A stretch of 39,522 nucleotides of DNA from Oscillibacter sp. (GCA_022801815.1 JAAWTB010000003.1:1-39522); one strand, 5' to 3'. Shown: positions 1-8,432, numbered from the stretch's first letter. Notes: a model not told the origin generated them from the sequence alone. Program-made: numbers and translations.

Positions 1-164
1 TAGGGCTTGTTTGATAATTGGCGATATGCCCAACAGCGAGGAATTTTTTTGCCAGACAAGGCAAATTTTCGCAGGCATTCTGACGGATGGCAAGAAAATT
101 TAACGATGAATGGCAGAAAAAGGCCCGCTGTTTGGGCGTGTTGACAATTTTCAAACAAGCCCTA
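1..164. mobile_element. MITE-like palindromic element
   Basis: The ends are inverted repeats: bases 1-22 match the reverse complement of 143-164 at 20 of 22 positions, starting tagggcttgtttga. The symmetry continues inward to about 38 bp (1-38 with 127-164, one gap), and the interior also pairs weakly, so the whole element could fold into one long hairpin. There is no coding potential. This is the layout of a non-autonomous miniature element or a large intergenic repeat. The left end coincides with the window edge, so a target duplication cannot be seen. Bases 165-307, between it and the ATPase remnant, are AT-rich and hold nothing I recognise. Confidence 0.65.
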
Positions 165-307
165 AGCGGCCCTTCCTAATTTGGACAAATTGTGGAATTG
201 GAATTTCTGGTTTCATTTTCCATGGAAAATTGCAAGGATCGTGTATTTTTTATTTGTATACAATTATCAAAAGCTATGCAGACAAGTAAAAGAGATTCAT
301 CAAATTA

Positions 308-670
308 TTAAAGAAAAAACGCACTACCGATGGCGGCTCTTTTACCCAAATATTGAGTTATGCTTGTCCACTGTCCTTTTGACACACTCCCGTGGGGCGA
401 CGTACCGTCCGCTATGGCGCAGCGGAGCTCCGGGAGCACCACACCATCCAGGGAATCCGGGTCGCCGGAACACCACAGGTACTCTACCGCTGTTCCCGCC
501 GCCTCCATTGTCCGGCCAATCTCCCGCATAAACGTATTTTTCCCTACGCCGGGGCCTCCTTTCAGTACCATAAAATCATATGTATCCTCAATATCCACCA
601 TCTCGGAAAAGAGGTTCCGGAAGCCCTCGCCGCTGTTGGCGCCGACAAAAAAGTTGGTTACTTGTGCCAT
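308..670 (-). pseudogene. Truncated P-loop ATPase remnant (PRK06851-like)
   Basis: The 120-residue frame opens like the P-loop ATPases of clostridia that begin MAQVTNFFVGANS and are normally about 350 residues long. The Walker A region reads GGPGVGKNTFM, with Asn in place of the usual Ser/Thr after the Lys, which should impair Mg-ATP binding. Similarity to the family seems to stop near residue 90 (after GTSPH), and the last 30 residues look unrelated. About two thirds of the protein, including Walker B, is missing. A ribosome site (GGGAGG) still precedes the ATG. The MITE-like element lies downstream of the break. I read this as a decayed 5' fragment; the family assignment is from memory of the N-terminal motif. 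Confidence 0.6.
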
Positions 671-783
671 AGGTTTGCCCTCCCAAAGGTTTTTTACATG
701 TTCAGAGTATGCCGGGAGGCCTTGGCCTGACAGTGGTCTTCCTGAAAAATCTCCTTTTTCCCGGAAAACGTCCCCGAAAAAGA

Positions 784-812
784 AAAAGCCCTCCCCTTGA
801 AAGGCTCTTTCG
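784..812 (-). terminator. Weak terminator after the DUF2089 pair
   Basis: On the minus strand an imperfect stem (AAAGAGCC with GGGCTTTT) is followed by a T-run, directly past the stop of the small membrane protein gene. One stem mismatch makes it weak. Confidence 0.4.
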
Positions 813-814
813 CT

Positions 815-1141
815 TTACAGCTCGTCAATCTTCATTTTGTCCAGCTGGTCCCGCACCCGCCGCTTATCCCGGACCGCCCAGTAGGTGGCCAACAGCACCA
901 GTGTTGGGATATTTCCTGCCAGCAGAGTCACCAGCACCATCAGGATGTTCTGGGACACGCTGCCGCTGTCCAGAAGGTTCAGCGGCAGCAGCAGGGACTG
1001 CAAAAACGCCAGCAGCGGCAGGACCAGCCCCGGCCAGCGGCTCTCCCGCTTCGAGAGGAAAATTTGCAGAAAAATGCCCCCCACCAGAAATACCAGCAGG
1101 AACACCAAAAAGCCAATCATGATTTTGCCTGCAAAAACCAT
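815..1141 (-). CDS. Small membrane protein paired with DUF2089 regulator
   Basis: A protein of 108 residues with two long hydrophobic segments near residues 3-30 (beginning MVFAGKIMIGFLVFLLV) and 65-90, separated by a short basic segment, and a charged Lys/Arg/Asp-rich C-terminus. No enzymatic motif is visible. I chose the ATG at 1141 because a GGAG site lies just upstream and the upstream regulator stops at 1143, so the two genes are translationally coupled. An upstream in-frame start would add 14 charged residues overlapping the regulator. DUF2089 genes commonly sit beside small membrane proteins. The function is unknown; it may be the target or the sensor partner of the regulator. Confidence 0.75.
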   Translation of the reverse strand: MVFAGKIMIGFLVFLLVFLVGGIFLQIFLSKRESRWPGLVLPLLAFLQSLLLPLNLLDSGSVSQNILMVLVTLLAGNIPTLVLLATYWAVRDKRRVRDQLDKMKIDEL

Positions 1142-1142
1142 C

Positions 1143-1442
1143 TCATTCTCCTTTCTCTTTCCGGGTCTCCCGATAAGCGGCAATCAGGATTTTCGCCGTG
1201 TCAAAATCCAGCTTGTCGTCCACCGCCAGGCGCTTTACCAGGGAAACGTAGGGGTCCGCCTCTGCTGTGTCTCTGAGCCTGATTTTTTGTATCAGGCGGT
1301 CTAGGCGCAGCCGAACCGTGGGATAGCTGACGCCGTACTGGGCGGCCACCTCCTTTAAGGAGCCGGAGGCCAGCAGAAATCGCTTGACAAAGATCAAATC
1401 CTGTTCATCCAGATCCGCCATCCAAGGGGGCAGGGTGGCCAT
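1143..1442 (-). CDS. DUF2089 family HTH regulator
   Basis: About 99 residues. The N-terminal half contains a helix-turn-helix of the DUF2089/sigma-70 region 4 kind (ELAASGSLKEVAAQYG-like: LLASGSLKEVAAQYGVSYPT, then VRLRLDRLIQKI). The remainder is an acidic helical tail. The start at 1442 is preferred because AGGAGG ends 8 bases upstream; a GTG at 1448 lies only 2 bases from that site. The gene is first in a two-gene operon with the small membrane protein and has a consensus promoter overlapped by a dyad. It is probably a transcription regulator, possibly of its own operon; its signal is unknown. Confidence 0.8.
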   Translation of the reverse strand: MATLPPWMADLDEQDLIFVKRFLLASGSLKEVAAQYGVSYPTVRLRLDRLIQKIRLRDTAEADPYVSLVKRLAVDDKLDFDTAKILIAAYRETRKEKGE

Positions 1443-1455
1443 AGGCACAGCCTCC

Positions 1456-1497
1456 TTTCATAATATTTATTATAAATCTTAATTTTATGAAAGTCAA
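1456..1497 (-). promoter_or_regulatory. DUF2089 operon promoter with overlapping dyad
   Basis: On the minus strand TTGACT (1492-1497) and TATAAT (1469-1474) are separated by exactly 17 bases. The inverted repeat TTTCATAA (1456-1463) / TTATGAAA (1485-1492) embraces the -10 region with a 21-base centre, a good position for a repressor. The stretch from here to 1741 holds no gene I can support. Confidence 0.7.
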
Positions 1498-1741
1498 GAT
1501 TTATTTTTTATTAAAAAAAATCTATATCTCACCACATGAAAAGAGACTGCCGCTTCCCAGGGTCCGTCCATATAGGCCCAAACCCAAGTCTTTCCGGAAG
1601 AAAAAAGGGGCCCTTAACACTCCTGCTTCTCCAACTTTGGATTCTCCGGCTGCCCGCCCTGCGCCGCCGTTTTGCGTCCCCTCTCCCGCAGCTGTGGTTT
1701 GGATACTCATCCTCCCCCGCCGCGTATCGTTCCCTATGCCG

Positions 1742-3517
1742 TTATTCCGCCGTCCGATTCACCTGCCCGGCAATCTCCAGCAGCACCTCTCCGCTCAGGG
1801 GACCGGAGAGCCAGTAGACCTCCTCCGTCCCCTCAGGCCCCCAAACCAGATGGTTCATCCCGCCGGCGTCCGCATACAGTCTCCCGGGACAGCCGTCCAC
1901 TGAAACCTCCTGTCCCTCCAGGCTTCCCACAGCCTTCCGGATGTCCTCCAGACATTCCTCCAAGGAGTCTTTCACGGGACCGCGCCGGGCAAAACGGAAC
2001 GAAAACCGCTCCCCGGCCTCGTTTTCATACTTGGCTTCCACGGACCACACGCCGCCGTGCGCACTGGTATTTCGATAGCCCAGCGGGATCCAAACGGGAA
2101 TGTGCGTCGCCGGAAGGGGCGGCATGTCCCGCACGCTCTCCGCCATGTTCAGCATCTCTTCATCCGATATGTTCCCCGACAGGAAATAGAGGGCCTCCCC
2201 ATCGGACCAGCACATCTCACTGCGGCTCCCCGGCTCTGCGGCGGAATACAGGTCCGCCGGGTATCCGTCCACAAAAACGCGCTTTTCCACACTTCCCTCG
2301 TTGGGAATCAGGCAGAGGCGTCCGGTATCGCCGTTGGGCTGACAGCGGAAAAGGATGGTTTCACCCTCTGGGTTCTCATACATCGTGACGGCGCAGACGG
2401 CGGAATTGAGGAAGGACCGCTCGTAGAGGGCGTAGCCCTCCGGCGCCCAGGCAGGGCGGCGGTCCGGCAAAATCACCTCCTGGCTCTCCGCCATGGCCAC
2501 CAGCTCCTCCCTGGAGCCATACGCCAGAATGGAAAACAGCAGTCCATCCTCCGCCCAGACCAGGGCGCTGGCCTCGCCCTCATCCAAATAGAAGTCCGCC
2601 GGATGTCCATGCACAAGCGCCGTCTGGGGCTTCAGTTCTCCGCCGCTTGATGGAACAATTTGCAGGCTGATCGCTTCCTCTCCGCGGCGGTATCCCAATG
2701 TTATGAGATTCCCTTCCTCATTTTGATATTGCACGTGGCCCTGGTTCCTCATCATAACGCGGCTCGACTCCTGATATCCCGCCGGGACCCAGGACAGCCG
2801 CCGTTCCTCCAGGGGCGGTAATTCCTCATACGCCTCCAGGCTCTCCGCGACTTGCGTCAGCTCCTCTCCGGAAGGGGAGCCGGAAATCCGGAAGAAGACG
2901 CCTCCATCCTCCCAGATCAGGTTATTGGCATTGCCCGGCGTCCGGTCCACATACAGGTCCGCCGGGGCCTCTCCAACAAATACCCTGAACACGTCCGCCT
3001 CGTCCCCATCCAGGGGCAAAGCGTTGCCGTCAAAATCATGGGCATAGAAAATGGTCAGCCGTCCGCCCTTCCTATTTTCATAACAGACAATGCCCTGCTC
3101 AGCCTCCATGCCATGGCCGGAGGTTTCGTAGTACCCCTCCGGCACCCAGGACGGGCGGTAAATGACGTTCGGCTTCGCCGCCTCCATGCTCTTCGTTTGT
3201 ACCGGGCCGGTATATCGATATACAAAGGCGGTTTCATATACCTCCCGCACCCAGCCCGCAAAGGCCTCCCGGGCCTCCGTGCTGACCGCCAGCACCGTAC
3301 AGCCGCTGAGAATCAACACCAGCAGAAGGCACGCCGCCGCGTGAAGAATTTGATACCGCAGGGGATGGTTTCCCCGCCGGAGCAGCCTTTTCATTCTCCC
3401 CTCAAAGGCCGGGGAAAAGGTGTGCTCCGGCCGTTCTTCTGCGAGGCCGCCGTATTCCAGCCGGGCCGCGTCCAGCATCACCTGCCGGGCCAGTTGATTC
3501 AATGCCTGTTCCGTCAT
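1742..3517 (-). CDS. Membrane anti-sigma protein with four tandem DUF4367-like modules
   Basis: 591 residues from the ATG at 3517, which follows a GAGGAGGG site. Residues 1-55 are cytoplasmic and would hold the sigma-binding part. One membrane segment lies at about 59-79 (AAACLLLVLILSGC). Outside it come four repeated modules, at roughly 115-230, 236-350, 353-465 and 470-591. Each has a W-x-P-x-G-Y start, a Y-x-N-x-x-G strand, a V-x-G-x-P-A-D-L/F-Y motif, a hydrophobic W-x-x-D/E-G strand and an S-x-E-E-L-x-x-M-A-E-S helix. This is the DUF4367 pattern of anti-sigma partners in Firmicutes, but four copies is unusual. The ECF sigma gene lies upstream on the same strand. Likely role: holding the sigma factor at the membrane until an envelope signal arrives. 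Confidence 0.8.
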   Translation of the reverse strand: MTEQALNQLARQVMLDAARLEYGGLAEERPEHTFSPAFEGRMKRLLRRGNHPLRYQILHAAACLLLVLILSGCTVLAVSTEAREAFAGWVREVYETAFVYRYTGPVQTKSMEAAKPNVIYRPSWVPEGYYETSGHGMEAEQGIVCYENRKGGRLTIFYAHDFDGNALPLDGDEADVFRVFVGEAPADLYVDRTPGNANNLIWEDGGVFFRISGSPSGEELTQVAESLEAYEELPPLEERRLSWVPAGYQESSRVMMRNQGHVQYQNEEGNLITLGYRRGEEAISLQIVPSSGGELKPQTALVHGHPADFYLDEGEASALVWAEDGLLFSILAYGSREELVAMAESQEVILPDRRPAWAPEGYALYERSFLNSAVCAVTMYENPEGETILFRCQPNGDTGRLCLIPNEGSVEKRVFVDGYPADLYSAAEPGSRSEMCWSDGEALYFLSGNISDEEMLNMAESVRDMPPLPATHIPVWIPLGYRNTSAHGGVWSVEAKYENEAGERFSFRFARRGPVKDSLEECLEDIRKAVGSLEGQEVSVDGCPGRLYADAGGMNHLVWGPEGTEEVYWLSGPLSGEVLLEIAGQVNRTAE

Positions 3518-3729
3518 AGCCGCTCCCTCCTCCTCATATTCGCGCCTGTCCTCACGCCTGTTTGTCCGCCCGTCCATCGTTTGGCCTCCAAACATACCGG
3601 ATTCTCATACATCCGGCAAACTGCTCTCTTACTATGTTTAACGCAGCGAGGGGCCGGGTTCTCACAGGATTTTTCAAATTTTACGAAAAAACTTTCCCGG
3701 ACTTCCAACAGATCTTCATGCTCGTTCAT
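3514..3729 (-). CDS. Small ORF between sigma and anti-sigma genes
   Basis: 71 residues, very basic in its C-terminal half, with no recognised domain. In its favour: a good AGGAGGGG site a few bases before the ATG at 3729, and an ATGA overlap with the anti-sigma start that suggests translational coupling. Against it: composition is odd (many Cys/Arg/Lys), and part of it derives from a repeated DNA motif (3632-3660, related to 3884-3912). It may be a coupling leader peptide, a degraded gene or chance. Confidence 0.35.
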   Translation of the reverse strand: MNEHEDLLEVRESFFVKFEKSCENPAPRCVKHSKRAVCRMYENPVCLEAKRWTGGQTGVRTGANMRRRERL

Positions 3730-3912
3730 GGTCCCCTCCTGACATTTCCGTTCCGATTTCAGATTCAGATGAAGCCGGTGGATCCGCTGAACGCCGTATG
3801 GAACAGGTCCGGATCATCGGGAGGAGGCATTTCATGGCATTGGGAGACCTGCCCATCCAGGCGGAAGAAAATCCGCCCCTTCCCTATGTTTTACACAGCG
3901 AGAGGCGGATTT
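3632..3912. repeat. Two diverged copies of a 29-bp motif
   Basis: Bases 3632-3660 and 3884-3912 match at 23 of 29 positions around the core cagcgag. They lie in the sigma/anti-sigma spacer. The second copy forms the right arm of a hairpin (AAATCCGCC near 3870 with GGCGGATTT near 3904) that would fold in the transcript after the sigma stop codon and may attenuate read-through. No other gene is seen between 3730 and 3957. Confidence 0.4.
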
Positions 3913-3957
3913 ACATATCATGTTTAAGAAAAGACTGAGACATGTCGCCACAAGGTT

Positions 3958-4479
3958 TTATGCGTTCTTCAAGAAGCCTTCCTGTTCCACAATGCTCCGC
4001 AAGAGCTGACGGCCCCGGCTGATTCGGGTGCTGACCGCCGTTTTACTCAAACCCAGCTTCGAGGCAATTTCTCCGTCGGAGTACCCCAGCAGCTTCATTT
4101 CCAGAGCAGAGCGGTACGTCTGAGGCAGACGGGTAAACATCTCCACCAAAGCGTGGTAATCGCTGACAGACTCCATCGTCTCAGCGAAGCTGTCCCAATC
4201 CTCCAGGGGGACGTCCTTCTTCTTCCGCTGGAGAGAAATGGCCTCGTTCCTGGCGATGACAGTCACCAGCGGGGCTAGATCCTTTACCGGTATTTTCTGA
4301 AACCTGGAAAACCTCTTGATAATCCGCAGAAAGGCATTGTGAACCGCGTCCTCTGCATCCTGGTCATTATGTAGGATACCCTCCGCCGCACGGAACATGG
4401 CGCTGCGGTATTTCAGGTAAATTTCCTCAAACTGGACCTTTTCCTCCGGCGTTTCCAGCATTTGCAGATAGAGCATCAT
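3958..4479 (-). CDS. ECF-type RNA polymerase sigma factor
   Basis: About 173 residues. Region 2 has the signature DQDAEDAVHNAFLRIIKRF (core RNA polymerase and -10 contact). Region 4 at the C-terminus has a helix-turn-helix ending GYSDGEIASKLGLSKTAVST followed by RISRGRQLLR. The length is typical of ECF factors. I start at 4479 because GTCAGGAGG lies 8 bases upstream; the longer frame to 4509 would begin inside that leader. The downstream membrane protein with DUF4367-like modules is the expected anti-sigma partner. Promoter choice and regulon cannot be told from the window. Confidence 0.85.
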   Translation of the reverse strand: MMLYLQMLETPEEKVQFEEIYLKYRSAMFRAAEGILHNDQDAEDAVHNAFLRIIKRFSRFQKIPVKDLAPLVTVIARNEAISLQRKKKDVPLEDWDSFAETMESVSDYHALVEMFTRLPQTYRSALEMKLLGYSDGEIASKLGLSKTAVSTRISRGRQLLRSIVEQEGFLKNA

Positions 4480-4553
4480 AAGAGCCGCCTCCTGACAGGT
4501 GTTTGACAAACCATTTCTTTTTACTTTTTATCAACATACCGGTATCCGCTTTT

Positions 4554-4582
4554 ATCATATCGGGAATTTGGTTAAAAGTCAA
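4554..4582 (-). promoter_or_regulatory. Sigma-A promoter of the ECF sigma gene
   Basis: Minus-strand TTGACT (4577-4582), 17-base spacer, TATGAT (4554-4559). This gives a leader of about 70 bases before the ATG at 4479. It looks like a housekeeping promoter, so the first level of sigma expression need not be self-driven. Confidence 0.6.
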
Positions 4583-4618
4583 GATTGGCAAACGAAGGCT
4601 GTGCGCCTCCTCACAAAG

Positions 4619-4654
4619 AGCAGGGGAACTGTCCTTGCGGACAGTCCCCCTGCT
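4619..4654 (-). terminator. PFOR transcript terminator
   Basis: Strong hairpin: AGCAGGGGAACTGTCC pairs with GGACAGTCCCCCTGCT across a four-base loop. It lies about 50 bases past the PFOR stop. On the minus strand it is followed by CTCTTTGTG, a poor T-tract. Confidence 0.65.
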
Positions 4655-4704
4655 GATCGTCTCTTCCCGCATTCCAGGCCCAAGGCGCTCCGCGTTCTCC
4701 GCAA

Positions 4705-7700
4705 TTAGCCCTCAGCCAGCTTCTTATAGCGGGCGTAGCGGCTCTTGACGTCGGCCATGGCCTTCTGATACAACGCCTCCGCCCGATCCGGGAAATTGTT
4801 CTTCAAGGACGCGAAGCGATTCTCACCCATCAGGAAATCCATCAGCTTCCCGGCGTCCGGCTCGGCAGAATCCAGCTGGAAGGGATTCTTGCCCTCTGCC
4901 GCACGGCGGGGGTCAAAGCGGTACAGATGCCAATAGCCGCACTCCACCGCCTTTTTCATCTCGTCCTGGGAACAGCCCATGCCCGCCTTGATATGCTGCT
5001 CCAGGCAGGGGCAGTATGCAATTACAATGGAGGGGCCGGGATATTCCTCCGCCTCCCGAAGGGCCTTGAGGGTCTGGGCCTGGTCCGCGCCCATGGCCAC
5101 CTGGGCCACATACACATAACCGTACTGCATCAGGATGCCGCCCAGGTCCTTCTTCGCCACCTGCTTGCCGCCGGCGGCAAACTTCGCCACGGCAGAGGTG
5201 GGGGTCGCCTTGGAGGACTGCCCGCCGGTGTTGGAATACACTTCGGTGTCCAAAACCAGCAGGTTTACATCCCGGTTCTGGGCCATGACGTGATCGATGC
5301 CGCCAAAGCCGATGTCGTAAGCCCAGCCGTCGCCTCCGATGGCCCAGACGGACTTCTTGGCCAGGAATTCCTGGTTCTCCAGAATGTAGCCCACATCCTC
5401 CGTCTGCTCCGCTGCCTTCAGGGCGGAAATCAGCCCGTCGGACACGGCCCGGGACTTCTCGCTGTTGTTCCAGTCCCGCTGATATGCGGCAATAGCCTCC
5501 ACGGCCACCCCGGCTTCCTTCAGTGTCTCCAGACGGTTCAGCAGCTCCTTGCGGATGGCGTCCTGGGCGTGGAAGTAGCCGTATGCAAATTCGGCGTTGT
5601 CCTCAAACAGCGAGTGTTCCCAGGCGGGACCCCAGCCCCGGCTGTCCTTGCAGTAGGGCAGAATGGGCGCACCGCCGCTGATGGCGGAGGAACAGCCCGC
5701 AGCGTTGCCTGCGTACATCCGGTCTCCCACCAGCTGGCTGAGAAGCTTGATATAGGTTGTCTCCGCGCAACCCGCACAGGCGGCGGAGAATTGGAAATAC
5801 GGCTTGGCAAACTGAATGTTCTTTACGGATTTGCTGTTGATGACGTCCTTTTTCAAATATGCGTCGTTCATGGCCACCTGGTCGAAGAGAGCCTGCTCCG
5901 GCTTCATCTCCTCGAAGGGAGTCATGACCAAGGCGTCCGCGCTCTTCTCGCTTGCGTTGGCAGGGCAGGCTGTCAGGCACACGCCGCAGCCCAGGCAGTC
6001 GTAGGGACTGACCTGCATCCGGAAAGAATACGCCGGTGCGTCCTTCCCCAAACCCTTGGCAGGGACGGTTTCAAAGCCAGCGGGGACCCCGGCCTTCTCC
6101 TCCTCCGTCAGCAGCACCGGCCGGATGGCTGCGTGGGGGCAGCACATGGCGCAGCGGTTGCACTGGATGCAGCTTTCCGCGTTCCACTTGGGCACCTTCA
6201 CGGCGACGCCTCGCTTGGAATACGCGGACGTCCCGTTCTCCCAGGTACCGTCTAAAACGCCGTGCTTCTGGAAGACAGACACCGGCAGCTTGTCGCCCTT
6301 CTGACGGTCCATGGGCAGGACGATTTCCTTGACAAAGGGCGTGGCGTTGATTTCCGCCGCGGGCACATCCGGGGCCTCTGCCCAGCTCGCCGGGATTTCC
6401 ACCTTCACCGCAGCACTGACGCCCAGGTCCACGGCGGCGTTGTTCATGTCCACAATTTTCTGCCCGGCCTTTTTGAAGTAGGAGTTGTAGTTGTTCTGCT
6501 TCATGTCCTCCACGGCCATATCCAGGGGAATAACCTTGGTCAGGGAAAAGAAGGCGGCCTGCAAAATGCTGTTAATCCGGTTGGCCCCCAGGCCCACCTG
6601 CACCGCCAGCTTGGCGGCGTCAATGATATAGAACTGCGCGTGCTTGCGGCAGAGGTCCCGCTTCATTTTCCCGGGCAGGCGGGTCTCCAGTTCCTCTGCA
6701 CTCCAGGGGCAGTTCAGCAGGAAGGTCCCCCCTTCCTTCAAATCCTCCGTGGTGTCGTACTTGTTGACATAGGTGGGGGCGTGGACGGCCACGAAGTCTG
6801 CGGAGGAAACGTTATATGTAGAGCGGATTGGATGATCGCCAAAGCGCAGGTGGCTTTGGGTCAGACCGCCGGATTTCATGGAATCGTAGGAGAAGTACGC
6901 CTGGGCGTATTTGTTGGCCACCAGGCCGATGGTGCTGATGGCGTTTTTGTTGGCGCCCACAGTGCCGTCGCCTCCCAGTCCCCACAGCTTGCAGGAAACC
7001 TCGCCGGGATGGGACAGCTCTACCTCCTGATAGTCCAGGGAGGTATGGGTCACGTCGTCCACGATGCCGATAGTAAAGTTGTTTTTCGGCTGATCCTGTT
7101 TCAGGTTGTCATAAACCGCAATCAGCTGCCCCGGAGTGGTGTCCTTGGAGCTCAGGCCATAGCGGCCCCCTACAACCCGGATATTGCCCCGACCCGCCTG
7201 ATTCAGCGCGGTCACCACGTCCAGGTAGACAGGCTCGCCCACCGAGCCGGTCTCTTTGGAGCGGTCCAATACGGCGATTTTCTTGCAGGTGGCCGGAACG
7301 GCGGCAGCAAAGTGCTCTACGGAGAAGGGGCGGTAGAGATGAATCTGAACCAGGCCCACCTTCCGGCCCTGGGCGTTGAGATAGTCCACCGTTTCCTTCA
7401 CCGCCTCCGAGGCGGAGCACATGACCACGATGACTTCCTCGGCGTCCGGCGCGCCGTAGTAGTTGAACAGCTTATAATCCCGCCCTGTCAGCTTGTTGAT
7501 TTCATCCATATAGCCCTGGACGGTATCGGGAATTCCGGCAGCCTTGATATTGGCGCCTTCCTTGCACTGGAAATACACGTCTGGGTTGACGTTGTTGCCC
7601 CGGTTGGTGGGGTGCTCCGGGTTCAGCGCCTGACGGCGGAACGCCTTCAGCGCCTCATAGTCGATGAGTCCCCGCAGGTCCTCATAATCCAGCGCCTCAA

Positions 7701-8247
7701 TGCGCTGCATCTCATGGGAGGTGCGAAAGCCGTCAAAGCAGTGCATAAAGGCATAGCGGGAATGGATGGCGCTGAGGTGCGCCACCGCCGCCAAGTCCAT
7801 AGCCTCCTGGGGGGAGGAGGACATCAGCATGGCGTAGCCGGTCATGCGGCAGGTCATGAAGTCCGTGTGGTCGCCGAAGATGGAGTGGTGGTTGCTGGTC
7901 ACCACCCGGGAGGCGATGTGCATGACGTTGGGGAGAAACTGGCCGCCCATGGCATACATAGCGGGAATCATCAGCATCAGGCCCTGGGAGGAGGTGAAGG
8001 TGGTGGTCAGGGCACCCGCCTGGGCCGCACCGTGGCAGGTCCCCGCCGCGCCGGCCTCCGACTGCATCTGAATCACGTCCACCGTGGACCCAAATAGGTT
8101 CTTCCGCCCCTTGGCGGACCACTCGTCCACCTTCTCCGCCATGGGAGACGAGGGCGTAATGGGGTAGATGGCCGCTACCTCTGTGAAGGCGTAGGCGGTA
8201 TGAGCCGCAGCCATATTGCCGTCCATGACGGCGTACTTCTTCTTCAT
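4705..8247 (-). CDS. nifJ: Pyruvate:ferredoxin (flavodoxin) oxidoreductase
   Basis: 1180 residues, the full length of single-chain PFOR. It oxidises pyruvate with CoA to acetyl-CoA and CO2 and reduces ferredoxin. The N-terminal part (about 1-640) carries the pyrimidine-binding, transketolase-C-like and gamma domains. Two ferredoxin-type clusters follow: CIQCNRCAMCCPHA near 690 and CLGCGVCLTACPA near 748. The proximal cluster cysteines are in CAGC near 819, GNAAGC about 25 residues later, and YCPC near 1079. The thiamine diphosphate motif starts GDGWAYDIGFGG near 969 with the matching YSNTGG. The gene stands alone between a consensus promoter and a hairpin and is divergent from an IclR regulator. 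Adjacent catabolic operons should feed it pyruvate. Confidence 0.97.
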   Translation of the reverse strand: MKKKYAVMDGNMAAAHTAYAFTEVAAIYPITPSSPMAEKVDEWSAKGRKNLFGSTVDVIQMQSEAGAAGTCHGAAQAGALTTTFTSSQGLMLMIPAMYAMGGQFLPNVMHIASRVVTSNHHSIFGDHTDFMTCRMTGYAMLMSSSPQEAMDLAAVAHLSAIHSRYAFMHCFDGFRTSHEMQRIEALDYEDLRGLIDYEALKAFRRQALNPEHPTNRGNNVNPDVYFQCKEGANIKAAGIPDTVQGYMDEINKLTGRDYKLFNYYGAPDAEEVIVVMCSASEAVKETVDYLNAQGRKVGLVQIHLYRPFSVEHFAAAVPATCKKIAVLDRSKETGSVGEPVYLDVVTALNQAGRGNIRVVGGRYGLSSKDTTPGQLIAVYDNLKQDQPKNNFTIGIVDDVTHTSLDYQEVELSHPGEVSCKLWGLGGDGTVGANKNAISTIGLVANKYAQAYFSYDSMKSGGLTQSHLRFGDHPIRSTYNVSSADFVAVHAPTYVNKYDTTEDLKEGGTFLLNCPWSAEELETRLPGKMKRDLCRKHAQFYIIDAAKLAVQVGLGANRINSILQAAFFSLTKVIPLDMAVEDMKQNNYNSYFKKAGQKIVDMNNAAVDLGVSAAVKVEIPASWAEAPDVPAAEINATPFVKEIVLPMDRQKGDKLPVSVFQKHGVLDGTWENGTSAYSKRGVAVKVPKWNAESCIQCNRCAMCCPHAAIRPVLLTEEEKAGVPAGFETVPAKGLGKDAPAYSFRMQVSPYDCLGCGVCLTACPANASEKSADALVMTPFEEMKPEQALFDQVAMNDAYLKKDVINSKSVKNIQFAKPYFQFSAACAGCAETTYIKLLSQLVGDRMYAGNAAGCSSAISGGAPILPYCKDSRGWGPAWEHSLFEDNAEFAYGYFHAQDAIRKELLNRLETLKEAGVAVEAIAAYQRDWNNSEKSRAVSDGLISALKAAEQTEDVGYILENQEFLAKKSVWAIGGDGWAYDIGFGGIDHVMAQNRDVNLLVLDTEVYSNTGGQSSKATPTSAVAKFAAGGKQVAKKDLGGILMQYGYVYVAQVAMGADQAQTLKALREAEEYPGPSIVIAYCPCLEQHIKAGMGCSQDEMKKAVECGYWHLYRFDPRRAAEGKNPFQLDSAEPDAGKLMDFLMGENRFASLKNNFPDRAEALYQKAMADVKSRYARYKKLAEG

Positions 8248-8403
8248 AACTGACGTTCCTTTCTCGCTTTAATGTCCCGTGGCGCTGTCCGGTCAGGGCG
8301 TTAGGCAGAACGCCGCCGGCATGTGATTCCGTGTGACGGAATTGAATTCCGAAAACGAAAAATAAAAAGATACACAAACCAGCGGTTTTGTGCTATAGTT
8401 CAT

Positions 8404-8432
8404 ATCATAAGCATTTTGGACCAAGTTGTCAA
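8404..8432 (-). promoter_or_regulatory. PFOR promoter with dyad in the spacer
   Basis: Minus-strand TTGACA (8427-8432), exactly 17 bases, TATGAT (8404-8409). The spacer contains TTGGTCCAA, a perfect 9-bp dyad. The leader to the ATG at 8247 is about 150 bases, with a small hairpin (CACAAACC/GGTTTTGTG) near 8371-8390. Confidence 0.75.

Noticed and set aside
181-531. 116-codon plus-strand frame
   Set aside because: Its second half is the antisense of the ATPase remnant and its first half is AT-rich with no ribosome site.
1522-1710. 62-codon minus-strand frame between DUF2089 and the anti-sigma gene
   Set aside because: Gly/Ala-rich low-complexity translation without a ribosome site or recognisable motif.
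6262-8097. 611-codon open frame on the plus strand opposite PFOR
   Set aside because: Mirror frame caused by the high GC codon use of PFOR; rich in His/Gly/Val with no domain. The same applies to long frames opposite the dehydratases, GntP, panB and fhs.
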